A stretch of 64,000 nucleotides of DNA from a virus, in IMG/VR virus record IMGVR_UViG_3300043465_001492, positions 1-64,000 of that record; one strand, given 5' to 3'. Shown one piece after another: positions 33,039 to 42,500 of this stretch. A program made the position numbers and the translations under genes. A model generated the notes under the pieces. It saw nothing but the letters and a program-made list of their open reading frames with translations, searched no databases and was not told where the DNA came from. Each line of letters starts with the position of its first letter. The first letter of the stretch is position 1.

Positions 33039-34610
33039 TTATCTTTGTTTTAATTGTTTTTCAAGGGTCTGTACACGACAAGTCAACTCTTTTACTGCTT
33101 CAATAAGTACCGCAGTTAATTTTCCATAATCTATGCCCTCAACTTCGTCAGTCTCTGTCTTATGCACAAGATCTGGATAAACCTTATACACTTCTTCTGC
33201 TATTAATCCAAGATCAGCCTTTTTAGTTTCTTTCCAAACATATGAAACTCCATTTAACGAGTTTACTTTAGACAGCGAATCTTGTAGCGGTTGTATGTTT
33301 TTCTTATAACGAATCGAAGAACGAGAAGTAAATGAAGCAGCATTTACATCTGCACCAAAGGTCGCGTTATTTGTCTCTAGGTTGATGTCTAGTGGCCAAC
33401 GACCATTAAGATCTTGCATCGTTGTAGAATTATTGCCAGACGACCGACGTATAGAAAATATATTGTTGTCTACATATATCATCGAACCACGATGATTTGT
33501 GTCTTGAAGATATATTGTTGGAGTTTCGTAGTTTAAATAGAGCGCGTTATTACCTGTAAATGTTGAAGCCTTCAGCGGAGCAAAGCCAGTGTCTCCCGCG
33601 TCACGTATTTCTAATCCTGATCCGCCACGAACATGTTTTAATAGAGTTGCGGTTGAACCAACAGCATGTAATGCTAGCAATGTATTTCCAGATGTGCTGC
33701 GTGTTTCAAGTCCAGCGGTAGCCCACCCAACTTGTCCGTTTGTTACTGAACGACACGGCCCATATGTTTCAAGTGTTTTTGTGTCACCAAAAAACTTTGC
33801 AGAAACTTCACGTTTACCGTTGTATATTGTAGTATTTAAGAAATTTGCAACCGTACTATCGCTGTTTTCAAAGTTGAGCGCAATTTCTGCATTATTTGCA
33901 AACGTCGTATTAATTTGATTTCCAATAATTTCTAATCTGCCTATTAATTGACGTGATGTGGTTACTGTATTATTAGATGCAATCGACAAACCATAGCCAA
34001 CATTTATTGGACCAGTACCGACATTAATAATATCTAATGCTCCATTAACACCTGATTTGCGTTCTATTCGAGCGTCATAATCAACTATTGGGAAAGATGA
34101 ATGAAAATCTACAAAAGAAGAACCATCGGCAATAATGTTATTTCCAAGTTCTAGACCAGATGATAAAAATGTAGTGCTGCCAGCCCAAAATGGTCCTCCA
34201 GCAGAAAGTTTTGCCGGAGTAACTTCACCATTTTTAATTTTAGATGCAACTACAGCGTCTGTAGCTAATTTAGATTCAGTAATTGCTCCAGGATTAATGC
34301 TTATTGGTATATTAACGTCTTCAGTTCCATCGAAAAGTGGAATTGGAGTTGCTGTAGTAACTTCACCGGTAATGTTAAGTGCCCGCGCAAAACGTAAACG
34401 ATCGGCTACCGCTGATCCAAAAAGAGTTTTATCAAGTATAATTTTACGAGTAGAATTATTTGGGTCAGCAAATTCTAATCTGTTATTATCTAAAAATTGT
34501 CCTTGTAAAAGAGAAGCTGATCCAAGACTTAAACTATTACGTATATGCCCCTTTTCAGTTTCTGTTGGAGCGTTAAGTAAATATGGACCTAAATTAATTG
34601 GTGTTGACAT
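33039..34610 (-). CDS. Tail fibre with C-terminal S74 intramolecular chaperone
   Basis: A 523-aa fibre. The N-terminus (PINLGPYLLNAPTETEKGHIRNSLSLGSASLLQGQF) resembles virion-attachment ends. The middle is a beta-helix-like shaft with an internal head (about 170-400). The C-terminal 93 residues are a Peptidase_S74/ICA chaperone: SSIRYKKNI at 431-439 with the candidate nucleophile Ser432 and Lys nearby, then LGLIAEEVYKVYPD, GIDYGKLTAVLIEAVKEL and a terminal coiled coil. In this family the domain trimerises the fibre and then cuts itself off. An exact late promoter lies 6 nt upstream of its ATG. Confidence 0.88.
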   Translation of the reverse strand: MSTPINLGPYLLNAPTETEKGHIRNSLSLGSASLLQGQFLDNNRLEFADPNNSTRKIILDKTLFGSAVADRLRFARALNITGEVTTATPIPLFDGTEDVNIPISINPGAITESKLATDAVVASKIKNGEVTPAKLSAGGPFWAGSTTFLSSGLELGNNIIADGSSFVDFHSSFPIVDYDARIERKSGVNGALDIINVGTGPINVGYGLSIASNNTVTTSRQLIGRLEIIGNQINTTFANNAEIALNFENSDSTVANFLNTTIYNGKREVSAKFFGDTKTLETYGPCRSVTNGQVGWATAGLETRSTSGNTLLALHAVGSTATLLKHVRGGSGLEIRDAGDTGFAPLKASTFTGNNALYLNYETPTIYLQDTNHRGSMIYVDNNIFSIRRSSGNNSTTMQDLNGRWPLDINLETNNATFGADVNAASFTSRSSIRYKKNIQPLQDSLSKVNSLNGVSYVWKETKKADLGLIAEEVYKVYPDLVHKTETDEVEGIDYGKLTAVLIEAVKELTCRVQTLEKQLKQR

Positions 34611-34616
34611 ACTAAT

Positions 34617-34624
34617 TATTTATA
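34617..34624 (-). promoter_or_regulatory. T4-type late promoter for the S74 fibre
   Basis: An exact TATAAATA on the minus strand overlapping the stop codon of the 89-aa ORF, 6 nt before the ATG at 34610. Confidence 0.65.
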
Positions 34625-34889
34625 ATTCCTCGCCAATGTAGTTTGGCTGAAGTTTATTTTTAAATATTAAATTATTATCAGCAATATATTGCTCAAGTTC
34701 TTCTATAGCATCAGCAATAACCATAGCAAGAGGGCTTGAAGTATAGCCAGAGCATTGTTGCGGTTCTACAATTATTTGTTTAGTGGTAGCATCATATATC
34801 ATCCACCAATCTTGTTCCGTTGTATAAACTTTATCTGGAGAAGAAATTATTTCTTCTGCCTCTAATTGTTTTGTATATATTTTAATCAT
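34620..34889 (-). CDS. Small uncharacterised protein between LRR and S74 genes
   Basis: The likely product is 89 aa, from the ATG at 34887-34889 (MIKIYTKQLEAEEI). A longer reading from 34919 would overlap the LRR gene by 26 nt, whereas the internal ATG sits 4 nt after the LRR stop. Features are EQDWWMIYDATTKQIIVEPQQ (beta hairpin) and an amphipathic helix SPLAMVIADAIEELEQYI. It may be a fibre-assembly chaperone or attachment protein, given its place between two fibre genes. No family recognised. Confidence 0.6.
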   Translation of the reverse strand: MIKIYTKQLEAEEIISSPDKVYTTEQDWWMIYDATTKQIIVEPQQCSGYTSSPLAMVIADAIEELEQYIADNNLIFKNKLQPNYIGEEL

Positions 34890-34893
34890 AATA

Positions 34894-35910
34894 TTAATTT
34901 GTAGTAACTGACCATCCACGATTTCTCAACGTAGTCACGTCTGTTAGCCCTTGACCGGTTGGGGCTGCATTACCAGTTCCGCCAAGATTTAATACCCTTG
35001 TCCCGGTTGTTTTATTGGCAGCAACAAAAGCCGCTAAAATCGCGTTTACTGCTGATGCTGACAATAGATTAACATTAGCTCGAAAGTCTCCTAAAGTAGC
35101 AGAAACAGAACCACCCGCAAAGCTAGTAAGTTGATTTAGGGTGCAATCAAAAGATTGCAAATTACTCAATCCGCTTAAACTGGGAATAGATCCTGTTAAT
35201 TTTGTTGTTCCCAGTTGGTTATTGCAATAAAAATATCGCAAATTACTCAACCCAGTCAAACTTGGAATCGATCCGGTAAGTTGATTTGTGTGGCAATAAA
35301 AACCCTGTAAATTACTCAACCCAGTCAAACTTGGAATCGATCCAGTAAGTTGATTTATTTCACAATGAAACTCTTGTAAATTACTCAACCCAGTCAAACT
35401 TGGAATCGATCCGGTAAGTTGGTTACTTTGAATAAACAAATTAAGTAAATTGGGCGCTCCAGTTAATGATGGAATGCTCCCAGTAATCAAATTATTGTAA
35501 GCGTTTAATGTTAACAAGCTAGCCAACCCAGTCAAACTTGGAATCGATCCGGTAAGTTGATTGGTGTGACATGCAAATAGTTGTAAATTACTCAACCCAG
35601 TCAAACTTGGAATCGATCCGGTAAGTTGATTTGTGTGGCAACGAAAAGTTTGTAAATTACTCATCCCAGTCAAACCGGGGATAGAACCAGTTACTTTATT
35701 AACAGCAAAATCCACAATTGTCAAATTGCTATTATTTGTATAACCAGACAATGCTGTTATATCATTAGAATTGCACCTAAACTCCTGCAAATTAGGAAAA
35801 GCAGATACATCTATTGTGCCGCCTAATTTTGGGGTTGAAGTACCACAGTTTATTGCCGTTACTGAGGCATTACCATTTTGCGGTACAATGTTGATAGATC
35901 TAGTAGGCAT
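34894..35910 (-). CDS. Leucine-rich repeat protein (virion surface candidate)
   Basis: A 338-aa protein built of LRRs. Residues 73-260 are eight consecutive units of 23 aa (one 27) with the consensus LTGSIPSLTGLSNLQxFxCHTNQ, flanked by degenerate N- and C-terminal repeats. The GSIP signature is like plant- and bacterial-type LRRs (BspA-like), which form a solenoid for protein binding. There is no signal peptide. It starts 2 nt after the stop of a 65-aa ORF whose sequence looks like the missing N-terminal PKD-like domain. It lies inside the tail-fibre block and probably belongs to the virion as a receptor-binding element. Confidence 0.75.
   Translation of the reverse strand: MPTRSINIVPQNGNASVTAINCGTSTPKLGGTIDVSAFPNLQEFRCNSNDITALSGYTNNSNLTIVDFAVNKVTGSIPGLTGMSNLQTFRCHTNQLTGSIPSLTGLSNLQLFACHTNQLTGSIPSLTGLASLLTLNAYNNLITGSIPSLTGAPNLLNLFIQSNQLTGSIPSLTGLSNLQEFHCEINQLTGSIPSLTGLSNLQGFYCHTNQLTGSIPSLTGLSNLRYFYCNNQLGTTKLTGSIPSLSGLSNLQSFDCTLNQLTSFAGGSVSATLGDFRANVNLLSASAVNAILAAFVAANKTTGTRVLNLGGTGNAAPTGQGLTDVTTLRNRGWSVTTN
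35131..35694 (-). repeat. 69-nt LRR coding repeats
   Basis: Eight tandem units of 69 nt (one 81 nt) encoding the LRR solenoid. Several are nearly identical at DNA level, with the plus-strand block ACTCAACCCAGTCAAACTTG recurring, which implies recent expansion or gene conversion. Confidence 0.88.
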
Positions 35911-35912
35911 AG

Positions 35913-36110
35913 TTATAAGGTATATATATGGGAAATATTTTGACCAGAGGTAGCAATGTCTGGCGGCGTACCATCAGACCAAATAATTTTAATATTACCA
36001 CTGCTAGTAGTCACATTAAAATTAGATAGTGTGGTGGTTCCAGACGTCGTAAATCTCCAAAATTCACTTACTTGGGCAATTGTTGCGCGTTTAAAATCTT
36101 CTAAATTCAT
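35913..36110 (-). CDS. 65-aa PKD-like domain ORF preceding the LRR gene
   Basis: A short ORF ending ...IIWSDGTPPDIATSGQNISHIYTL. The 'I.W.DGTPP....SG...SH.Y' pattern is typical of a PKD/BspA-type beta-sandwich strand pair. The last 48 residues align with the C-terminus of the wedge protein at 55102-57654 (IIWGDATPSTTINSGDTTSHTYT). The stop is 2 nt before the LRR protein's ATG. It may be a stand-alone small structural protein, or the detached N-terminal domain of the LRR protein. Confidence 0.6.
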   Translation of the reverse strand: MNLEDFKRATIAQVSEFWRFTTSGTTTLSNFNVTTSSGNIKIIWSDGTPPDIATSGQNISHIYTL

Positions 36111-36112
36111 AA

Positions 36113-37900
36113 TTAATATAAGACACCAATTGCAATAAATTTATCAGATACATCTGATTTATACACATAAAAAGATGACCATTTAACAGTATTGCTTATT
36201 GTAGTGCCATCATTTATAGTATTTCCAGAACCATCCGCAATATTGAGAGTAAGCGCGAGTCCGCCGACATTTACAATACCAATGATCCATCCGCTGCTTG
36301 CCGATGCATAACTTGGAAGAGTAAGTGTATTTGCTCCAGTGATATGAAATATTTTGCCATCATCAGCGTTTGTAAAAGTTTTACCACTTCCAGTTATGCT
36401 TGAATCAAATGTAGTATTTGTGCCAGAAGTAACACGACCATATGCGTCAACAGTTACATTTTCATATGTACCAGCTGACACCCCAGTCGTAGCAAGATCA
36501 ATTGAATCTGAATTTGTAACTATGCGGCCGCTTGTACCTCCAACGTTCAAGATCAATCCGTCAGCGGACAGTCCAGCACCTGCTATAGGTGTGCCTGCTC
36601 CAGAAAATTGAATAAAGTTTACCGGAGAAACTCCAACTGATGCTACAGCTTCACCGAGCACCCAACCAGTATTCGCGTATGTTGAACCATGAGTGACGAA
36701 TACAAAATCTCCACCAGCCATTGCAAGAGGGGTATCAAAATCAGTAGCACGATCTAAACGTGTTGTCGATGCAATAACATAGATCCCGTTGCGAAGTGCT
36801 TGGCTTTGCCCGTTGACTATAATTCGTGAACCAACCCCAAGATCGAGATCACCTTCTAGTCCAGTAGTAAAACTAATAGGATTGCTAAGTGTTAAGAACG
36901 CACCTACACCATCAGTTCCATTGTTATAGGTGACACTTCCACCAGTAATAGTTTCAAGCGGTGTATTTAGTATAACATGCACTTGGGCATGAACGTGTAG
37001 TCCTTCAGCAAGTGTATCTACATAACTTTTAGTAGCTAGAATCTCATTGTTAGCATAGATGTTTCCTCCAGCATACAAGTTTCCACTGACTCCAACTCCA
37101 CCAGTTACTACGAGCGAACCTGTAGTTGATGAACTAGATGGAATATTATCTGGCATTAATATTCCAGCATTAGCCTTTCCTATGTTTGTTGTGGAACGTA
37201 GAGTTAGTGTTCCGCTTGCCGACCCTGAACCATTTATAGTGCCAATAATTGGTTCATTTAATACTGGGTTAATTGAAAATACTAATGAACCGCTTCCGGT
37301 TTCATCTGGAATCAAGCCTGCAAGCTGTGCTGAAGTTGTAGACGCGAACTGACTAAGATTTGTTTCTCTGTTTGCGAGTGTACCACTCGTCGGCAAAATC
37401 ACACTGGTATTTCCAGTTGCGATTAGCGTAGTAGTGAATGCTCCACTTGTTGTTAAGTTACCACCAAGAGTTATTGTTTTGACACCATTATTGACACCAG
37501 TTCCTCCATAAGTTGGACTTATAATTGTTCCAGCCCACGTTCCAGTTCCGATTGTTCCTACGCCTGTTAATGATGAACCAGTTACTCCACTTCCTAGTGT
37601 AGTTGAACTTAATACACTGATTCCATTTATCTCGTATACCTTTCCAGAGGACAGGTTTAAATCCTCAGAAGAAGTCCAAGAAGAGGTGGATGAAGTCCAA
37701 TTAAAAGTTTTATCAGTAGTGCCACGTAGTGTGATGCCTCCTCCATCTGCTGTAACATTTGTAGGAGTGTCATCGACATTGCCTAGTATAATATTTTTAT
37801 CTTCTACAATTAAATTTGTAGTGCTAATTGTAGTTGTGGCACCTGATACGGTTAGGTCACCAGTAATTACCAAATCGTTATATAGTGTTTGTTGACTCAT
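36113..37900 (-). CDS. Tail-fibre protein with shared insertion module
   Basis: A 595-aa fibre beginning SQQTLYNDLVITGDLTVSGAT, a classic beta-solenoid fibre start (xxGDLTVSGxT). Residues about 290-500 are the module also found in the 1585-aa fibre and, more divergently, in the collar fibre at 51674-53086: EGLHVHAQVHVI, GVGSRIIVNGQ, NGIYVIASTTRL, AMAGGDFVFVTHG, VTVDAYGRVTSG. The C-terminus is a small head (GKIFHITGANTLTLPSYASA...FYVYKSDVSDKFIAIG). No S74 domain or collar is seen. Confidence 0.8.
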   Translation of the reverse strand: MSQQTLYNDLVITGDLTVSGATTTISTTNLIVEDKNIILGNVDDTPTNVTADGGGITLRGTTDKTFNWTSSTSSWTSSEDLNLSSGKVYEINGISVLSSTTLGSGVTGSSLTGVGTIGTGTWAGTIISPTYGGTGVNNGVKTITLGGNLTTSGAFTTTLIATGNTSVILPTSGTLANRETNLSQFASTTSAQLAGLIPDETGSGSLVFSINPVLNEPIIGTINGSGSASGTLTLRSTTNIGKANAGILMPDNIPSSSSTTGSLVVTGGVGVSGNLYAGGNIYANNEILATKSYVDTLAEGLHVHAQVHVILNTPLETITGGSVTYNNGTDGVGAFLTLSNPISFTTGLEGDLDLGVGSRIIVNGQSQALRNGIYVIASTTRLDRATDFDTPLAMAGGDFVFVTHGSTYANTGWVLGEAVASVGVSPVNFIQFSGAGTPIAGAGLSADGLILNVGGTSGRIVTNSDSIDLATTGVSAGTYENVTVDAYGRVTSGTNTTFDSSITGSGKTFTNADDGKIFHITGANTLTLPSYASASSGWIIGIVNVGGLALTLNIADGSGNTINDGTTISNTVKWSSFYVYKSDVSDKFIAIGVLY

Positions 37901-37909
37901 ATTTTAAAA

Positions 37910-39553
37910 TTAATAAGTGTTTATGTCCGCGTCGACTGTGAATGTACCAATCTTAAATGTAACGTTTGAAGTTGCTGGCACTGATGCAAATGTACCATAT
38001 GTGCCTACATTTATAGGTACATTAGAACTTAGACTGTTTGCAGTAGCCGCACGCATTATATTTGTTTGGTATAGTCTAATGATTTTATTAGTTGTTGAAC
38101 CATTGGTAGAAGCAAATGTTATATTCGGTTGACCAGCTGAACTAGTCCAAGTAATTCCTCGGAAAGCATGACTTTCAAATGTGGTATTTTCTGTCCAACT
38201 TAATGCAGCACCTACACCCGCATGATTATAATTAACTATGCTAAAGTTAGTGATAATTAAACTTAGTAGCATGCCAGCAGTTGCGTTGTATGTAGCTAAT
38301 GTCCAAACGTCAGCATTGATTTGAGCACCAGTAGCATTACCTGGATTAGCAGCACCAGCACCATTAACAAACACACCGCAATATACAAATAGAATTCGTG
38401 TTGTAACTTTCCCAGCACCAGTGACATTAAACACAGTAGCACTAGAAGCAGTAAACGTCGTGGTCATCTGAACCACCTTAACATCGACAACCAATACACC
38501 AACTGCGCAATTAAAGAGTGTGCCACTAACACTATTAGGACCACTTATATTATTACATTCAAAGGCAACTGCTGTTGCGGCATTACCGCTAGGCATTGTT
38601 AATATGCCCGCTGCACCTCCAGCCAGTACAAAATCTGCAGCTCCTTTAATATAAATTGGAATGCTATTTTGACTATATGAGAATGCTACAATTCCAGTCG
38701 CAACATTAATAGTTGTTCCGGTTTCAAAATATAAGTGACCTTTAAGATTTAAGTTAATTTGAGCGGATATTGTGTATGTTCCAGCGCGTACATAAACTAA
38801 ATCACCACTTTCAGAAGCTGCAACTGCTGCTGAAATACTTGCATATGGTTTTAAAGAATATTTAGTAAGATTTGTGCGCGTGTCTGTTCCAGAAGTTGCA
38901 TCAACAAATATTGTTTTACCAGTGACTTCACTTGAGTCTAGTACTATTGTGCCACTTAAATTTGGTAGTGTCCAATTGCGGTCTGCAGTTATATTTGAAG
39001 TCTGTAATCGACCTTTAAATGTGTTATAGAACCACACAAACGCGCCACGAATTCTTTCAATTGCAGATGAATTATTGGTTGCAATGTTACCAAATTCTGC
39101 GTGATATGTGGAACTATTACTACTTATAACTGCAGCTGTAGAACTGCTGCTGCTTATAACCGAACCTATGCCAGAAACGCTGTTTATATTTGCACCAATA
39201 CCGCTCACCGCAGATGCATTTATTGCGGTTTGTGCATTTAGAGCAGACACCCGAGCGGTAGTAGATGCACTAGAAGAAATATCTAATGCATATAGGTCTG
39301 GATCAGATACATTACTAATGACTCCATTAAAAATACCGGAACCATCACCATTTCTCTTTACTACAGAATTTTGACTGCCTTCAACGTCAAGATATGGAGT
39401 CTCATGTACAACAATTCCGCCTCCAAGTTCTTTATAATATAGTTTGTTATCAGCATAATTTAATGCAAGTTCACCAAAATCCAAGAAATTTTCTAGCGGA
39501 ACTGCACCAGCAACTGGACTATTTTTTAAAATTATTTTTTTATAATCTGACAT
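37910..39553 (-). CDS. Tail-fibre-like protein with beta-helix region
   Basis: The likely product is 547 aa, starting MSDYKKIILKNSPVAG (ATG 39551-39553), chosen because it lies directly after the stop of the upstream fibre gene. A 19-residue N-terminal extension would overlap that gene. The N-terminus has the fibre-attachment pattern FGELALNYADNKLYYKE. A beta-helix/pectin-lyase-like part follows (TSGTDTRTNLTKYSLKPYASISAAVAASESGDLVYVRAGTY, about 240-290), then repeated strands. Fibres with such folds bind or depolymerise surface glycans, but no catalytic residues are claimed. Confidence 0.78.
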   Translation of the reverse strand: MSDYKKIILKNSPVAGAVPLENFLDFGELALNYADNKLYYKELGGGIVVHETPYLDVEGSQNSVVKRNGDGSGIFNGVISNVSDPDLYALDISSSASTTARVSALNAQTAINASAVSGIGANINSVSGIGSVISSSSSTAAVISSNSSTYHAEFGNIATNNSSAIERIRGAFVWFYNTFKGRLQTSNITADRNWTLPNLSGTIVLDSSEVTGKTIFVDATSGTDTRTNLTKYSLKPYASISAAVAASESGDLVYVRAGTYTISAQINLNLKGHLYFETGTTINVATGIVAFSYSQNSIPIYIKGAADFVLAGGAAGILTMPSGNAATAVAFECNNISGPNSVSGTLFNCAVGVLVVDVKVVQMTTTFTASSATVFNVTGAGKVTTRILFVYCGVFVNGAGAANPGNATGAQINADVWTLATYNATAGMLLSLIITNFSIVNYNHAGVGAALSWTENTTFESHAFRGITWTSSAGQPNITFASTNGSTTNKIIRLYQTNIMRAATANSLSSNVPINVGTYGTFASVPATSNVTFKIGTFTVDADINTY

Positions 39554-39554
39554 A

Positions 39555-42500
39555 TTATTTAATGCGTGTAAAGTCTGTTCTGTAAGCGTTGTTTGGTAAA
39601 TTTGGATCAATCATATAGGCATTATGTCCAGAAAAATATAATGTGCCATCGTCTAATAATAAAATTGTATAATCCTCAGAACCGTATGGAGACACGCACT
39701 GGATGTCAACTATTTTTTGTACAATTTCTGAACTTAAATTAAGACGAGTCCAAGTATTTAGCTGTATATTACTACCATTTCCACTTTGATAACTACTATT
39801 TGCACCAACTACAAACAAGTAATATTTGTCATCACTTTGACGATAACCCTTTGCAAAGTTTACATTATCCGAATAAAATCCATTACCACACCAAAAGTCT
39901 TGGAGACTATATCCAGACGGCAGTGGACCAGACAGTCTCCATTGATTGCTGTTTCCAGTTATACCAAATTTATTTCCAGTATTTGTACCAGAACACCATA
40001 ACTCATTAGTTATTGTTGGAGTAGATACAAAAGATATTGCACGAACAAGTCCACGATTCGCATTATATGTTGGGGCACCAATTATTACAGTATTGCCATC
40101 TGAACTGAGTGCAACAACTGATCCTGATTTTTCATTAGAATTTTCTCCAGATAAATTACCGGTTAATAATTTCCAACTATTACCTAAGAGTTTATACAGA
40201 CGAACATATCCATTATCAGTTCTTCCAAGTGAGTCCGCATTTGGTGCGCCTATTGCAAGATTTTGTCCGTCACGCGATAATACAACATCACTTCCACTAG
40301 CGTCTCCTATACCAAACCCATTGATGTTTGTACCAATCTGTTCCCAAGTAGTTATAGTTGAGTTGTACTCAAATACTCGTGTTTGTCCACTGTTTGCTCC
40401 ATTGATATCACTACCAGGTGCACCTATTGCAATTCTAGTGCCATTACCACTGAGTGATATATTAATAAAATTATCGTTTGCACTATTTCCAGCAATGTCT
40501 CCACCTAGTTGCGACCATTGACCTGCCACTAATTGATAAATCCTAACAACTCCCGCACTAGAAACACCCATTGAAGAAATGGCGATTATGGTACCGTCAG
40601 TGTTAATTGCAACATTTGATCCACAAAGTTGGCCTCCTCCAGACCCGTATATTGATGATCCAAGTTCAACAGCATTTGCACCAACTAAAGAATAAACAAA
40701 TACTTGACCAACATTTGTAGTGTTTACACCACTGATTAGTCTATTTGTGTTTGGTGCACCAACTATTAAGACGTTACCATTTCCAGACAATGCGACACTA
40801 TTACCAAATTTCGATAAATTTTTATTTTCACCAGTTAAATTTGTACCAAGTTGAGACCAGGTTCCAGCAGAATAATCATAAATACGCACTTGTCCTCTAA
40901 TTTCTGAGCCTACACGTTGTCCGTCAGGTATACCAATTGCAAGGCGATTACCAGACGAGCTTAAGCTTACAGAATTACCAAAATTACTGGCGTTTTCAGA
41001 ACCATTTATAATTGCTCCATATGCATTCCATGCTGTTCCAGAATATTGATAGCATTGTACACGTCCAGTTCCAACACCTGGAGAGCCAGCTGCGATTATA
41101 CTGCCAGCATCATTGGAACTAATAGACGTTCCTAAAAGGTGATCACTAACAGTTGAAATTATATCAGAACCGAGTTTTGCAGTAGAGTTATTTTTACTAC
41201 CAAACAAGTATGCTGCGCCTGTTCCATCCGCGTGTGTTGTCGTATAAACCTTATCAATGTTTAAATCTGGATTTTCCCAAATTACAGTTGGACGATTTTT
41301 ATTTGATGTTGTATTATCGCCAAGTATTCCATTACCATTATAACCCCAACCATAAACTACATTTCCAGAGTCTGTAATTAAAAATGCTGTAGTTGCAGAG
41401 TCTTCTCCTCCAGCATACAGTTTGCATGACGAGTAGTCAGAGATACCTGATATTGTAACAGTATTAAATGTATTATTAACTGCTGCTGGATTTAATCCGT
41501 CACCACGTAAACCGCTACTACCATATCCAGATACACGTATACCAGTTGAAGTTAGTGCTATACATGTTGCATATTCAGCTGCTCCTGACCATGTACCAAT
41601 AATACATGCGTCATACACATTTTCAAGTACTGGTGTTGTCTCTCCAGTTGGTTTTGTTGCAGTACTTGTAGTAGTTGTCCCATTGTTACCACGACCTAAT
41701 ACACCATGTTGGTTATATCCTGCAATCCAAAGACGATTTGATGTGTCGATTACGGCAACGTTGTTAATGTCATAACCACCACTAATTACAACTTTAGCTA
41801 TTTTATTGTCAGCTGAATAGTTATAGAGGGGATTGTATGCCTTTGTCCATTCTTTTACTCGTGAATCTACATTTGCTGTTCCTGGAAATGGAACAATATT
41901 AAATGGATTATGCCAAATATTTCCAAGTGCCCATAACTCACCCTCATCATCAAGAGCACACATATTATATCGATTAACATGCAACTGCACTGCTTTCCTG
42001 TTGTCTGGCAATGGCATTTCGCAATGTGAAAATTTATCAGCATAGCCAAATCTATTATATCCATTGCTTCCAGATATTATTGGAACGCCGTCATGATTTA
42101 TATAACAAAACTCGCCAAATCCAGGAGCAGAACTATATGGAGAATGCGAAGGTTTACTTGCTAACTTTGCAGCAGGTCCCTTTTTAAATACGAGTGAGTC
42201 GACATATTCGCGTGTTGCAACTCTACGACGGGTGTTAACGTCATTGCCTTCATATAAAGCTGCAGAAGTTAAATCCCATGACGGACCACCAAGACTTAAT
42301 TTAGAAGGGCTGACTGAGTTGTTTGCAAGTCGATCAGACGTAATTGCAAGAGGTGCAACACCCAACTGACGATCAACATTTATAGTTAATGTTGGGTCAT
42401 AGCGTAAGTTTAACACACCAGTGCCACCATTTGCAATAGACAGACTTTGAATAGACTCTGTGCCTCGTATTATATCAAATACATTACCACGATCTATAAA

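Noticed and set aside
34135-34641. A 168-aa plus-strand ORF opposite the S74 fibre
   Set aside because: It is antisense to a well-supported fibre gene, has no recognisable domain and no late-promoter element.
34890-34919. The longer form of the 89-aa ORF
   Set aside because: It would overlap the LRR gene by 26 nt; the ATG at 34889 is placed 4 nt after the LRR stop.
35131-35694. Tandem 69-nt units that look like a CRISPR array at first sight
   Set aside because: The units are in-frame LRR codons without unique spacers of constant length, and no cas genes are near.
39554-39610. A 19-residue N-terminal extension of the beta-helix fibre (start at 39610)
   Set aside because: It would overlap the upstream fibre gene; the internal ATG at 39553 follows that gene's stop directly and gives a typical fibre N-terminus.
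39946-40521. A 191-aa plus-strand ORF opposite the propeller fibre
   Set aside because: Its length comes from the regular repeat structure of the opposite strand; no protein-like motifs were seen.
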